From: Aspidiotus rigidus
Lineage: Eukaryota > Arthropoda > Insecta > Hemiptera > Diaspididae
Direction of reading: 5' to 3'
Length of the DNA: 64,000 nt
Assembly: GCA_035079385.1 (NCBI GenBank)
Contig: JAVHKY010000016.1
Span: forward strand, 6,185,501 to 6,249,500
The notes under the pieces were generated by a model. It made no database searches and had not been told where the DNA came from. It saw nothing but the letters and a program-made list of their open reading frames with translations. Shown in pieces: positions 12,990-24,946 of the stretch (position 1 is the first letter of the stretch; every line of letters begins with the position of its first letter). Made by a program: the position numbers and the translations under genes.

Positions 12990-15450
12990 TGTGCCCTGCC
13001 TATCTAGGAATGGTGTGGTACACGATGATAGTGAGAGGCGCTATTCCTTAGTGGTCCATTTACCTCAATCCAGAGTTCACAAACTACGGACTTCATGTAC
13101 TTGATCCAACCCGTCTCGAGGCAGATGTTACCAGGTGGTCTGCCCTTATGGAAACGGGGGCATCTGGTGAAAACGTGGACAGCATCTTCAATTTCACTGG
13201 GGCACATCGGGCATAATGGAGAAACCACTTTACCAATAGTATGGCGAAACTTGCGAAAACAGCCATGTCCTGTTAACGCTTGAGAGAGGAAGAAATCTTC
13301 ATAGATTGGAGCATTCCTTGCATCCTCAATTGTCGGTATGAGGCTCTCTTGAAAATATTGCTTTTAAGAAGGGAGGGGACATATTCTTCCCACTCCTCCT
13401 CCCATACTCTCCTTATTTCTTTATGGATCTCTAGTTGGATTTCATGGACATCTTGGTTCGGGAGGAGTTCGGGTAGATGAAGGGGATATTCATTGGCTAC
13501 CCACCCTCTTCTGTGTGCAAATATTATCGAACGTTCCAATACTTCAAGTTCCATCGGTGGCCAGTAAGTGAGTATTGTTAGTGGGAGATAGCCCACTGTT
13601 TTGTAAGCTCTTGCGGTTGAAGCCATGGCTTTTTTATGGCTTGCTTTGTTTTTTTTTCGATTGCACTGTATGAAAAGCCTGTGACTAAATACTGTTGATG
13701 CATACCACCATAGCGCACCTACTGTGGCTTGAAACATTATTCGGCGAGCACTATTGGAGTAGCCTTCCATATTTGGGCAAACAATGCGTAACTTATTAAC
13801 TATTGCTTCACACTTCACACTTATGTATGAGCAATGTTCGTTGTAAAGTAATCGATCGTCAATGATCACACCAAGGTATTTCATCTTACGGCTAGTGGAT
13901 ATAGTTGTACCTCGGAAGTTGATTTCAGACAATTCTGCAGCATCTATATTTCGATAGCTTTGACCATCTATTATGAGGATGGCGGTTTTGGAAACGTTCA
14001 TTTCGAGGTCATGTTTGGCTAGTTCGCCATCAATGAATGACAGTAGGGTGACAACCTTCTTCTTTAGTTCAGGGGCACTCTTTGCCTTGATCATGAGCAG
14101 AGTGTCATCTGCGTAACAACACTGCTATACACCACGTTGGTCAATCTCCTGAAGAACCAGGTCGTACGCCAAGTTCCATAATAATGGGCCCAGAACAGAT
14201 CCCTGGGGGCAACCCCTATTGAGTTTCCGTTTCTGACCAAGGAAAGTACTGGACTTATTTGTCAGATAGTTGTCGATGGTAGCTATAAGATTCTCACAGA
14301 TTTCTTTTCTTCTCATGGATCTTATGATGGATGTATGAGAGGCTTTATCAAAGGCGCCTTTAATGTCTATTGAGACGCAAGCTGCAAGTTTCTTACTCTC
14401 TCTGGTACTACGAATTTTGCCGTCTACAAGACGGATGGCTTCTTCAGTGGAAACTCCTTTGTGGAAGCCAAACTGGCGTTGATGAAGGTTGTTCTTAGTT
14501 TCGAATTCTTGCTCTATTTCATAGGCTAAAAATCCTTCAAAGACTTTGCTCATGCAATTAATTTTTGAAATGGGTCGAAAACCTTCAGTCGTTTCTTGAG
14601 ATTTCTCATCTTTTGGTATGATTGTTAGGCCAGCGGTCTTATGACATTGGAGGAAAATGCCACGCCGGGTTGCCTCTACCATAAGGGCAAAGTATTTATC
14701 CCCATGAAGTTTGTAGAATTTTTTGACAATCCCATAACGGATTCCATCAATTCCGGGTGGGTGTGGTTATTCCGCTTCTTAATGTAATTTATAAGACCAT
14801 TAGGGGCCCAGTTGGGATCAGGAATAATCTCAACCAGTTCATTACCGAGGTCATTGTGGGCACCTATGTTGGCTCTGGGATATTTATCTTTAAGGAAAAA
14901 TTTAATGGTTTCGTTGAGATTGGTGGAGGTCTGGCCCTCTGTGTCTTTGATATACAGTGGTAAAGGTACTTTCTTTGTACTCTTGACGATAGTTTTATAG
15001 GGTTTTCCCCAAGCTTTACCAGTTGTGATAAACTTCAGCCAAGAAGTGTCCTCACTATGTCGGATCTCTCGTCTATAGATTTTGCGAAGAATACTTTCTA
15101 CCGTGAGAAGGAGATTCCTTCTTACATGGTTGCGAGTTCGCTTAATCAGTCTTTGAGTGCGGTGGATTAGCTTTATGATTGTGTCAATTTTTGGTGTCCG
15201 CCAAGTGGTTTTTGGGTTATAACGCTTAACCCGTGAGTGGGCATCCATCGCATACTTGAGCCAATCATTTATACGTGAAAAAGATGTATCAATGTAGTAA
15301 TCGGCAGAGGTTGGAGGCAGTGTGGGGAAGACAGATGTCTCCTCAAGAAACTGCTCAGTATTTGTGGTGAGGCCATAGGTTGGAACAGCAGAAAGATGTC
15401 CTTCCTCATCATCTGAGATTGGAATGTCATATGATATACAAGCCGAAAAC
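12990..15450 (-). mobile_element. 5'-truncated R1/Jockey-group non-LTR retrotransposon
   Basis: Minus-strand frames at 15485-14676, 14682-14125, 14094-13273 and 13228-13004 form one decayed ORF2. In order they show a WRTP-x-x-D linker after the (missing) endonuclease; RT start AGLTIIPKDEK; motif A in ACVSIDIKGAFDKAS; motif B in RGCPQGSVLGPLLWNLAYD; the YADD catalytic box (just upstream of 14094); KMKYLGVIIDDRL; and a C-terminal CPMCPSEIEDAVHVFTRCP (C-x2-C-x9-H-x5-C) zinc-knuckle-like motif. The pieces at 14125 and 14094 are in the same frame, separated only by a TAG at 14125-14127. The other joints are frameshifts. Sequence upstream of about 15450 is unrelated, so the copy is 5' truncated, the usual outcome of target-primed reverse transcription. 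It is inactive. Confidence 0.85.
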
Positions 15451-15554
15451 CCGCTTAACATAATAATAATAAGATTTAGATTCATTTTGAATTTTTTAAC
15501 AATTTTTTTATTATTGGTACGTATTAACTTCGATTTCTAATCGAATTTTCTTTA

Positions 15555-16759
15555 GGGTGACTGCGCCAGTTTGCAACGCGTTAAGAGAATTTTCCACTCC
15601 AACTTCCCATCAGAAATTCGGTATTCATGCAAATGTGATGAACGATACATATTTAGAATCTGTATGACGTAATTTTTCAAAAACATTGATAAGAAAAACA
15701 TTCTAATGCATTGAATGTTCTAAATTTTGTAATTAAGTCGAAAAAATGCAAATGTACCAGTTTGCAACGCAAGTTCACCAGTTTGAAACACTCCTGACAC
15801 CAGTTTGCACCGCTTTCTATAAACAATGCTCTAACACCAATTAGGGTATGAAAACAGTTTGTTTCATGAAGGTGAACAGTTAGTGTCATACCTCTTATCA
15901 GTCAGTAGCCTAAATGGAATTTTTTACTCGTGTAATGAACCAATAAAAAATAATTTTTCATTAATTTAATCATTGATGATGTATAAGAAAAGTCAATATT
16001 TTCTCAACAAAACTGTAGAATATAGCCTATAAAAAAGAAATGAATACCTAGGTACTTTTAGCTAGCCATCAGCTTAATAGACTAAAATAAGGCGCTAGAG
16101 GTATTCTCAAGAATGTAAACAAACATGTGATGTGGTGGTAAATTTTAGTGAAGCGGTGCGACTATGTGATTTCGCATTAAGTTGCACCGCTTCACTAAAA
16201 TTTACCACCACATCACATGTTTGTTTACATTCTTGAGAATACCTCTAGCGCCTTAACTAAAACAGTGATAAGGTCATAAAATGTGTGCGTTGCAAACTGG
16301 AGCACACTTGATCACCAGTTTGCAACGAAGTGTTGCAAACTGGTGAAGTACTGCTCTGTATGGAATGTTTGCAACGTATCCAAATAAAATAAAATTATTC
16401 TCCTTTTTTCGGTCAAACGTTATTATTTATTTGAAGTTGGATACCTTGCTTACCATTATGACAAAGGAATATATAATCCAACGTTAAATAATCCATCTAA
16501 AATCTCATTTCTTCACCAAGCTTTCCGAAAGTATCTAGTTATTTTTTCATGGGATACGGCATACTGAACTTTGAAACGTTGAAGTGATAACAAAAACCAC
16601 AGATAATACCGTGAGGGTAGGTTCACATTAAAACGGATACATTGAATTTTTTTTTTTTTTTTTTGGTTTTTATTCCACAGCTACTCATTCTCTTATTTTT
16701 TAAGAATCTTTACAAAATGATGCAAACTGGTGGTGCGTTGCAAACTGGCGCAGTCACCC
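15555..16759. mobile_element. 1.2-kb TA-duplicating MITE with 25-bp TIRs and central 72-bp hairpin
   Basis: The left end GGGTGACTGCGCCAGTTTGC (15555 onward) and the right end (to 16759) are exact reverse complements over 25 bp. Both are flanked by TA (15553-15554 and 16760-16761), the target duplication of Tc1/mariner-type and some other cut-and-paste transposons. No transposase frame exists, so it is non-autonomous. About ten copies of a CCAGTTTGCAACG motif occur in either orientation near both ends (15565, 15757, 15801, 16290, 16314, 16331, 16720 and others), which look like subterminal binding sites. The centre holds a perfect 72-bp inverted repeat. A poly-T tract lies at 16647-16664. The element sits inside a coding exon of the RPA-like gene. 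Confidence 0.85.
16088..16255. repeat. Perfect 72-bp inverted repeat (hairpin)
   Basis: The left arm (16088-16159) and right arm (16184-16255) are exact reverse complements by eye, separated by a 24-base loop. The arm starts with TAAGGCGCTAGAGGTATTCT. It may be a nested second MITE or a duplication formed during replication of the host element. Confidence 0.9.
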
Positions 16760-18257
16760 TATTTCTAAAACTTCAATCTCATTTTTCTTATGTAATATTT
16801 TTTTTTCAATGTTTGAAATTTCTTCTTTTAAATCATGTTGAATATTCGGACGTCGTTTTTTCAAAACATCTACTCCGCGTTCTTCTTTTTGTGTGTACGC
16901 CGAAAAGTTTGTCAATCTTTGAGGATTTCGAGTTTGTTCTTGAAACCTGTAATTAGAAAAAGTTAGGAATGATTTTGAAAAAACGCCTCAATTTAATTCA
17001 TTTTCGGGTTCTTGATTTTAAAAAAATCGCTCATTTTGTCCTTAAAAACTTTTTGACTATTCAAAAAAATGTCAGCGTGTATTGGTGTGTCTTTTTCACT
17101 CGCCTGATTAGTTCGCTTCGTATAATCGCTATTATATGTAAATTTTCGTACTTTCTCCCATAACGTAAGTGAGTCACAGGTATTTATTTTGTAATCAAAG
17201 CTCTCATTTTACCATTTATTCAAATCCGAATAGCTTTTGTTCTCTTCATTTACTTTAACATCCGATGCGCTTGTTATTTTTATTGAATACCCGCCTCTGT
17301 TTTCCTCGTACAAAATTTCTGATCGTAACAATGTCACCTCTTTTTACTTGAAAATGATTGGTGTACGAAATTACATCGATCATACCTAAGTATTTAAAAT
17401 AGATTTATATTTTTATTTTTGTCTTATTATCTGTGTGAAGCATTATTAATTCAATTTATCAAACCTGTCTCGTCGCACAATTGAATTTCTTGAACCGCTT
17501 CTTGTATATATGTCGCCCATTGCTTGGTTTGTGTCACATATGCCAACGATTTTCGATTGCCCCTCTTCAATGACTTTCTTTATTGATGCATGATTATTGT
17601 CTTCGACTTCTTGCTCCTCTATTATTTCTTCAATAGATGTGCGACTGTTTAACGATAGTTGTTTTTTTTTCTCGTAGCTAAATTCACAATTTGTGTAGGC
17701 GTTTTCAATGATATTATTTTGTTATTGTTCAAAATAATTTAGTATTGAATTACTTACTCGTTATACTTAATGTAGGGATTTCTTATCTTGTACATTTTAT
17801 TGAGAGTTATCTTTTCGGCCACAAACGATTCGAAAGAAACACCGCTAAAGTATTGTTGTCCATCATATAAAGTGTAGGTGTATACCGTTCCTTTATGTTT
17901 CTCGTTTTCGTAATTATGAGGTTCCGAAATTTTCTGGATTTTTACTTTTAACGTACCAAAGTTTTTTCCAATTTGTAAGTCGTCGTATTTCATATAATCC
18001 TAAATATGTAAAATTATGCTTATTATTTATTGTGGACTTGCATTCAAGTACCCAAATTCAAAATCGCTTACCATTCCGCGTTAGATTTGTTACAAATAAT
18101 TTCGATTTAATCAGGTATTAAATAAATTACACGATAGATTTTCAATTTATTAGTTCTAGAAAATTTGATAAGTACATAACAGTTTGAGTGATAAGAATTG
18201 TTACAATATGTAGGGCTAAAGAATTTCAAAGTTTTTCTTTTAGTAACCATCAATTTT

Positions 18258-21200
18258 TTACAGTACTTCTTCATAGACAATATTTTGTATCATTTTTTTT
18301 TCGCTTAGAATAAAAATATTGTCTCTTGAGGTTGCTCTTGAAAGCGCTACATATAATTGTCCGTGCGAGAAACATTGTTCTGTTAGATGTAGTCCAACGT
18401 AGTCAAAACTCTGGCCTTGGGCTTTGTTTATAGTGATTGAAAAACATAATTTTACTGGAAATTGTGTTCTCTTAAATCTGACCGGAGAATCATTATTCGT
18501 GAGAGGTATTCTAGGTATAAATACTATCTCTCCAATAAACGATCCAGTTAGAATTTTTGCTTCTAAGGTATTTTTATGAAGTCTGCATATTATTAATCGA
18601 GTACCATTGCATAATTTTGGTGGATTTAAATTTCTCAACAGAATGATTGGAATTCCAATTTTCAGTTTCAATTCATGAGGAGGTAAACCACTGTCGTTGA
18701 TCGAATTTAAGAATTCATGTGGAAATTGAATGCAATCTTCTTCATTTATGACGCTATCTATCGATCGATAAATTATTTCCTGCAATGAGTTATTGAATTT
18801 TTTTCATTAATTATTAATTTTTATTATATATTATTATATTCAATTTATTTTTATATTTACTTCTCCATTTATTCGATTCAGAATTATATCGTTTATCATA
18901 TTCACCGTTTCATTCTTTGGCGAAAGAATAGCTCTATTGGTCATGAATTTGATATTGTTTGATTCAATTATTTCAATGTTACCCCATATGCTACTTATTA
19001 ACTCTTCTACATTTGAAACATGATTACAAAGTTCAAGATAATTTATCCAGTTATTTTCATTTGGATAAATACCTATAAATTTTAAAATAAATTTTTATCA
19101 CAATAGTTGAAGGTTACTTGTTGATGAAAGTATGTTACCATTTCCAATTGCTATTAGTTTTTCTGCAAAATCATTTGATGTGCCCGACATATTATTGAGT
19201 CGCATGTTAGTTTTCAACGATGGTAATTTAGTAATATATGGCCATAGAGGTGAGTTTTTTAAGCATGCATTTACAGTATCAGCTCTTGTACCTGTAAATT
19301 TTTCCTAGGTTATTCTTTTTTTCTGGTAGGTAGTTATGATATTTTAAATTTACAATTAATACTCTCAAGCTCACCATTTCGAATCACCGGAAGAGTCTGA
19401 CGAAAATCTCCTGCAAGAAGAACAGTTACACCTCCCATCATTGACTTATTTTTTCTTATGTCTGATAATGATCGATTTAAAGCTTCGACTCCGTGTTTAT
19501 GAATCATTGTAATTTCATCCCATATGATCAACTTTGCTTCACGCAAAATTCTGTAAGTTGAACTTTTTTTCTTTATATTGCAAATAGCTGATTCACCACG
19601 TGAAGCAATATCCAAAGATAATTTGAGTGCAGAATGAGCGGTGCGACCATTTAAAATTGAAGTTGATGCTACGCCAGATGAAGCAACCCCGACGGCTATA
19701 CTTTTTTGATACCGAATTTTGCTCAATAACAAATTGATTAGGAAAGTTTTCCCTGAAAAATTCAATTTGTATAAATAAATTTTCTTATAATAGTTCACTT
19801 TTTTTTTTAAGACGTTTAAATATTACCTGTACCACCAGGGGCATCTAGGTAGTATATATTCCCATGTCCCTTTTCTACATCGTTCATTATTGTATCAAAT
19901 ATGAACTTTTGTTCATTGTTTAATTTTGGTTCATTTATTTCTATCATATTTTGTAATTCTACCATATTATATTGACTTTCTTTAATATATTCGAGAGATA
20001 ATAAGTCATCTTCATTTATCAATGGTGACGGCAGACCATATTCTGATAAATTTTTCCCGTTTGTCAGTATAGAAACACGTTCTTGAATTTTACAAAGACA
20101 TTCATTGAAAATCGCGTCATTAAATTCAAGGTGTTCTGTAGTTTCTCGTTGATATTGATATAAAATATCTGCGCTCATAGATTGTTTAAATTTTTCCCAT
20201 AATTTTAATCCATGTGCTGTATCACAATATATTAATATTATGATAAATAATTCTCGTAATTTTTGTGCTGTTCCTATTGCTTCTGTTTCTGATAGAGCAT
20301 ATTCCCATTGTTGATCATTTTCTAATAGGTTCCGCGCGCGACACGCTGCTTCAAAATCATTATATATAATATTATCATAGGTTTTCAAACTAAGAAATGA
20401 TGTTGGGCCGCGAATATGATGTAACAAATAAAAGTCTCAAATAGAAACATTCACGTTCTTTTGGACTTACAGTATATACCCTTCCAATAGTATTATCTAC
20501 AAATTTATCTTGGAATCCTGTAATTTTAAAAAGATAGATAAACACTATGATTAATACTTTACAATTATCTGATGGTAATATGTTATTTACATTCACCTGG
20601 AACAGGTTTTCCTTGTTTTCTTGCAATAAATTCTCGTCTTTTATTATCCCAAGTGAAGTATGAAGGAATTTCATGATACAATAGAGTACTCGCCAATTGG
20701 TCACTTTGACAAAGTTGAAAAAATGCCATTAAAGTTGTACCTATTTTTAGGATTTAGAACTTGTTCATGAATATTATTGTCATTGTAATATACTCTTTGA
20801 CCGTTTTCAAGATGGACAGCTAATTGAACGACCTATAAAAAATACAATAATGCTAATACTTATGCGATCATAATTTAAATTACTTATTTGATATAAAGTC
20901 AAGATCATACTTACTGCAGGATATCGTTTATGAATTGGAAATTCAAAAAGTCTCCATATTGCTTCTGAGGTACTAACATATCTTCCATTTAAATATCTTT
21001 CTATTTCATTACAACTGAATGAGGCTGAGGTTAGGTCACTTCCTTTGAATACATATTTGCAAATGTATTGAATTGCCTTTACTGACGCACATGACTCCAC
21101 ATTTATGTGACACTCAAAAATTCTCAATAGAATGGGATTAAACAGAACCACCCAACGATTGTCGACAGGAATGTCGTGTTTACCAAAAGTACAAATTTGA

Positions 21201-23235
21201 CCCCCATCTTCTGGACTTCTTCGTCTATAAATGGGATAACTGTTTACATCTGTACATGTATTTTTGCAAAAATTTTTTGGAAACCTAGAATTATAAATCT
21301 ATTTGAATTCATTGCTCTATTGGAGTTAATTTTTTCAAATTATTGAATTTCTATACCTTTTTTTGCAGATATTATTTTCCATACACGGAGCATTTAGATT
21401 TCTACCTCCACATGGTGTATGAATCATATTAGATTTAACTAATTCGTATAACAGAGGATCTTTCTCACGGTTTGGTATTTCTGCCGAAATTATGTCATCT
21501 ATCTTATTTGCGTGAATACGTTCCTCGAGCCATAACAAAATGTGAACATGTGGCAGTCCTTAATAAAAAAAAGTATATAGGTTTAATGTTATGATTACAA
21601 AACTATAATGCCCAATATTTATTTCTTTGTAGTTACCTCTTTTTTGCCATTCTATAGAATAGGCGTAGCATTTAATAGGTCCAAATAACTTTTCTTTAAT
21701 TAAGATATCCATTAATTTCTTCAATTTCAATTTAAACACTCGACTAATAAGGTCATGTCGATCACTTGGAATTTGTCCAGGTAGTAAATTTGATTTTATT
21801 TCTTTCCAATTTGGGTTGCATGTCATTGTCAAGAACAAATCTGCGGAACCATACTTTCTTACATAACATAAAGCATCCTGTGCTTTCTCTTGCACATATC
21901 TCGGGCTTCCTAATTTTTAATTCAAAATTAATTTTTTATAACCCATTATAATACATTAATTTAAATTCATCTGACAATACCTGTATACGACGAAGGTAGT
22001 ATAACCATTTTTCCAATATCTTCAACGTCTTCATCATGTAACATTGCATCACGTAAATGTATATATTCTTCTGATCGTAACTTTTTCTGATTCAATTTCA
22101 AAAATAACATCCGTTCTGATTCTACTTTGATGTACATGTCAACAATGAATACATTCAGAAGTTGTCGAAAATTGAGCAGATAATTAGAATCTCGAGAAAT
22201 GAAACGATAGACATAATATTTCATAGCTGATACGTTATTCTTTCCAATTATAGAATATCCATCCGAGCCGTGAGGAAAGAGAAGTGGATACTGTAGAGGA
22301 TCGTATGATTTATGTGTAGGACAAATTCTTTTTAATATTATTACGTTCTGGAAGAGAAAAGAAAAAGATTATTAATTAAATCAATAAATATACAAATTTT
22401 AAAAAATATCTATATAGTAATTATACTTACGTTCAATTATTATATCTCTTTTGTCGGTAAGATCACCTGAAACGACAACAGCACTTTCTCGGATTCTCGG
22501 TAGATTTGTCCTACCTTTATGAACATTTGGTATAGGATTGTCCCGAATAACCATTTTTATATTATTTGTAGACGACATTCCTTCGCATTTTTCGTAGGCA
22601 GATTTAAACGATTGAACATAGTAATTTACGTTATGCATCATACTTTGAAGTTCTTTTATCAAATCCAAATTGATAACTTTGGGATCAGTATTTTCTCTCC
22701 GCAAAGAAGCTTCCTCTTCTTCATTGTCTATAAAATACAATTGCAGGAATCTTGCTTCTGCCCTTGGAGGAGGTAAATAACTTCCTATATAATGGTACAA
22801 CTGTCCGAAAATTTTAAATGTTGTAAATACGTTTGGAACTTCATTGCATCCTAAAGAAGTCATCGAAAGCGCATTGTTGTATTTACGCAAATTTTTGACA
22901 AAATGAGAAGATCTACTGTCCCTTCCATCTAATAATTTTTGAAGAAGATCCGGGATAGTCGGTAAAACAGGTAACTTTATCTTACCACTCCCGCAACAAA
23001 AATTTCGATTTTCTGTTTCAAATAATTTGCCATCACAAAATACGCACGTAATTTCAAGATTTCCAATAAAACTTAGACTGCCATATTCTTTCTCGATAAT
23101 GTACGCAGTGTATGAACTATTATCGTTCTGGTAACCGTTTTCTACATTTCCCGATGTCGATATTTCAGAATTGAGTCGAGCCCTCTTCCCTTTGTTCGTC
23201 AACCGCCCTAAATTTTCTTTTTTACGTTTTGGCAT
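18258..23235 (-). mobile_element. Helitron Rep/helicase gene with ten short introns, decayed
   Basis: Exons read by eye: 23235-22431, 22347-21981, 21909-21637, 21558-21357, 21284-20915, 20832-20597, 20517-19827, 19752-19375, 19291-19139, 19072-18861 and 18779-18258, all with GT-AG borders and introns of about 70-90 bp. The N-terminal Helitron-like domain has YDPLQYPLLFPHGSDGYS. The Rep HUH motif is GLPHVHILLWLEER. The two-tyrosine motif is AIQYICKYVFKGSD. The PIF1-family SF1B helicase has Walker A APGGTGKT (split by an intron after the second G of GTG), Walker B LIIWDEITM, GDFRQTLPV, and C-terminal TINKAQGQSFDYVGL and LYVALSRAT. The element would replicate by rolling-circle transposition. Single-base insertions near 20745 and 20425 and a non-matching first splice junction break the frame, so this copy is probably inactive. 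I could not place the 5'-TC and CTRR ends. Confidence 0.85.
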
Positions 23236-23512
23236 TTCAATTCAAAATTTAGAATAAAAAAAAAACATCCGTTACTCCACAGTTAATTTTCAAAAGTGAC
23301 GCGAATTCTTTCTTCGTCAGAGACAATAGCGTCCAAATTAAATTTGCTAAGGAAATTACTTTCTCTATTAAGCACAATTCAATTACTGGTGGTATAAGTA
23401 TTCGAAAATTACCATGGAAATGTTTAAGCACAATATCAATTAAAAATGGTGAAGAAGGATCATTTTTCAAAAATAATTGCCTAGCACACATCAATTTTCC
23501 ATAACCATTCAC

Positions 23513-24528
23513 TAAAATGATTGCTTAGCATTCAACAAAACGATGAATGATACAGACTTTTCTTTTTCTGTACTCGTGACACCCCCCCCCCCCCCAAGGA
23601 TACGTATACTACACGCCATTCGCCTGATTTCGTAACTTCAAATTTATTACGCATAAACCTTCTCCTAGGCAAGCCAAAGCGATGGAAAAAAATTCCGAGC
23701 TCGTAGGTGCTATACGAAGGAAGTTAAATGGATTTGCGATTTTGTAACTTCTCTTTATATAATAGATACCAGTGGTCGGAGCAGGATAGTAAGTAAGACC
23801 ACTCCACTTGTGGAACGCAATTAGGTACCTATTCTGATAAAAAGGTTATTTCTATCTAGTCCCTCCCTACTAAAGCTTTGCCAGTACTATGGCAAGACAC
23901 TATCGTAGGGTTGGAACTGATTGTTATATTTTCTTTGCTTCAATCCTTCGTGGTCTTTGTCTTTCTTTCTGATGCGTATTAGAATTCAGTTTTTTTATCG
24001 ACTTCAGGAGGTATAGAACCTGGTTGGTTTGAGTTAGAAATGATTGATTCTTTTTTTCTTTACGTCTCAGCAGCGTATTTAAAGAACGATTTCATCAATT
24101 CCGGGTTTTCTTTTTGTTACACCGAATTCGTGTGATTGCTGAATGCATGTTATCTGATAGCTTTTTCGGAGAATGTGCACAATACGGAAGGAGCAATCTT
24201 GCTGCGGGCATGAGATTGGTAAAAAAAAGGTACCGATCATACGCATACAGCAACACATCTTTCCCCAATCCGTGAAAAGCAATCAAAGTGTAGAAATTTG
24301 AGATAAAATTATTCTACAATTTTTGTTTATATAATACAAGAGTCAAAATTTTCGTAGTCTCACGGAGGGTAGGAGAGGAAAAGAAAAAATCCTCGACGGA
24401 CAGCGATTGGCAAACGTTTTTCACGGAACGATTTCTCATAGAATTGTTCCCCTTTATAGTAGAGAACAGGCTCTTCATACGAGCGTACAAAAAACGACGG
24501 CTTCCTTAACGAAGTTAAACGAGGAACG
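23513..24528. other. Non-coding stretch with 14-base poly-C
   Basis: No gene is recognised upstream of the Helitron start. A run of 14 C residues lies at 23582-23595. The open frames near 24079-24286 have no family motif. Confidence 0.4.
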
Positions 24529-24946
24529 CAGGGAACCTGTTTTATGAGTCAAATGGGTATTGGTATTGAGAATTCAAGGAAGCCTAGGCCTAGATAAAGC
24601 TAGTATAAAGAACGCCTAGACCTACTATAAGGCTAGTATAATATAGTTTGAGAGTCTAAATTTGTCTATCTCGAGCTATATATGGTAGCTCGAGAGTCGA
24701 AATTTTTTCCAAGTCCCCCTCCTATCATATACAGCTCGAGAGTCGAAATTTTTCTAAGTCTCCCTCCTATCACATATAGCTCGAGAATTGAAATTTTTCC
24801 ATGTCCCTCTCCTATCATATATGGCTCGAGAGTCGAAATTTTTCCAAGTCCCCCTCCTATCATATATAGCTCGAGAGTCGAAATTTTTCAAAGTTTTTTG
24901 CTGGACGCAAATTTCTCAAAACGCCTCCCATAAAACAGGTTCCCTG
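24529..24946. mobile_element. Short inverted-repeat element carrying a 45-bp minisatellite
   Basis: CAGGGAACCTGTTTTATG at 24529-24546 and its reverse complement at 24930-24946 bound about 418 bp with no coding gene. Inside are four full tandem units of 45-46 bp plus a partial fifth. The same terminus motif occurs at about 11715, 11511, 39211 and 59055, and the same minisatellite unit in diverged form occurs at 10.1-11.4 kb and 39.29-39.37 kb. The combination defines a dispersed non-autonomous family. I see no target duplication. Confidence 0.65.
24689..24892. repeat. 45-bp tandem repeat, about 4.5 copies
   Basis: Units start with CTCGAGAGTCGAAATTTTT at 24689, 24735, 24780, 24825 and 24870 (partial) and run on through CCAAGTCCCCCTCCTATCAT. 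The third unit differs (CTCGAGAATTG). Because 45 is a multiple of three, repeated open frames arise on both strands; I do not regard them as genes. Confidence 0.9.

Larger units (their letters stand above)
15511..17993 (-). pseudogene. RPA70-like single-strand DNA-binding protein gene, interrupted by a MITE
   Basis: Exon-like blocks on the minus strand follow the Helitron helicase at 265 bp. Block 1 (17993-17758) resembles an RPA OB fold: a beta start (LKVKIQKISEPHNYEN), then VYTYTLYDGQQYFSGV, then MYKIRNPYIK. Block 2 (17677-17465) ends with GICDTNQAMGDIYT and a KRD-like RRD, as at the start of RPA DNA-binding domain B. Block 3 (17385-17213) has VKRGDIVTIRNF and, after a frameshift, GGYSIKITSASDVKVN with SYSDLNKW, like the RPA GG-x-S-L...N...L-x-x-W ending. 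A further open piece (about 17165-16970) is unassigned. The last exon (16946 onward) is lysine/glutamate-rich and coiled-coil-like and runs into the element at 15555-16759. Reading resumes in frame beyond it, to a stop at 15511-15513. The RPA identity is inferred from pattern only. Confidence 0.5.

Noticed and set aside
13095..13480. Plus-strand open frames across the R1-like element
   Set aside because: Antisense shadows of the retrotransposon ORF on the minus strand.
15677..15889. 70-codon minus frame inside the MITE, as possible transposase remnant
   Set aside because: No DDE/D or HTH motif; it mainly translates subterminal repeats.
23249..23512. 87-codon frame just upstream of the Helitron start, as a possible first exon
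   Set aside because: No Helitron N-terminal similarity seen and no good splice donor joining it to the next exon in frame.
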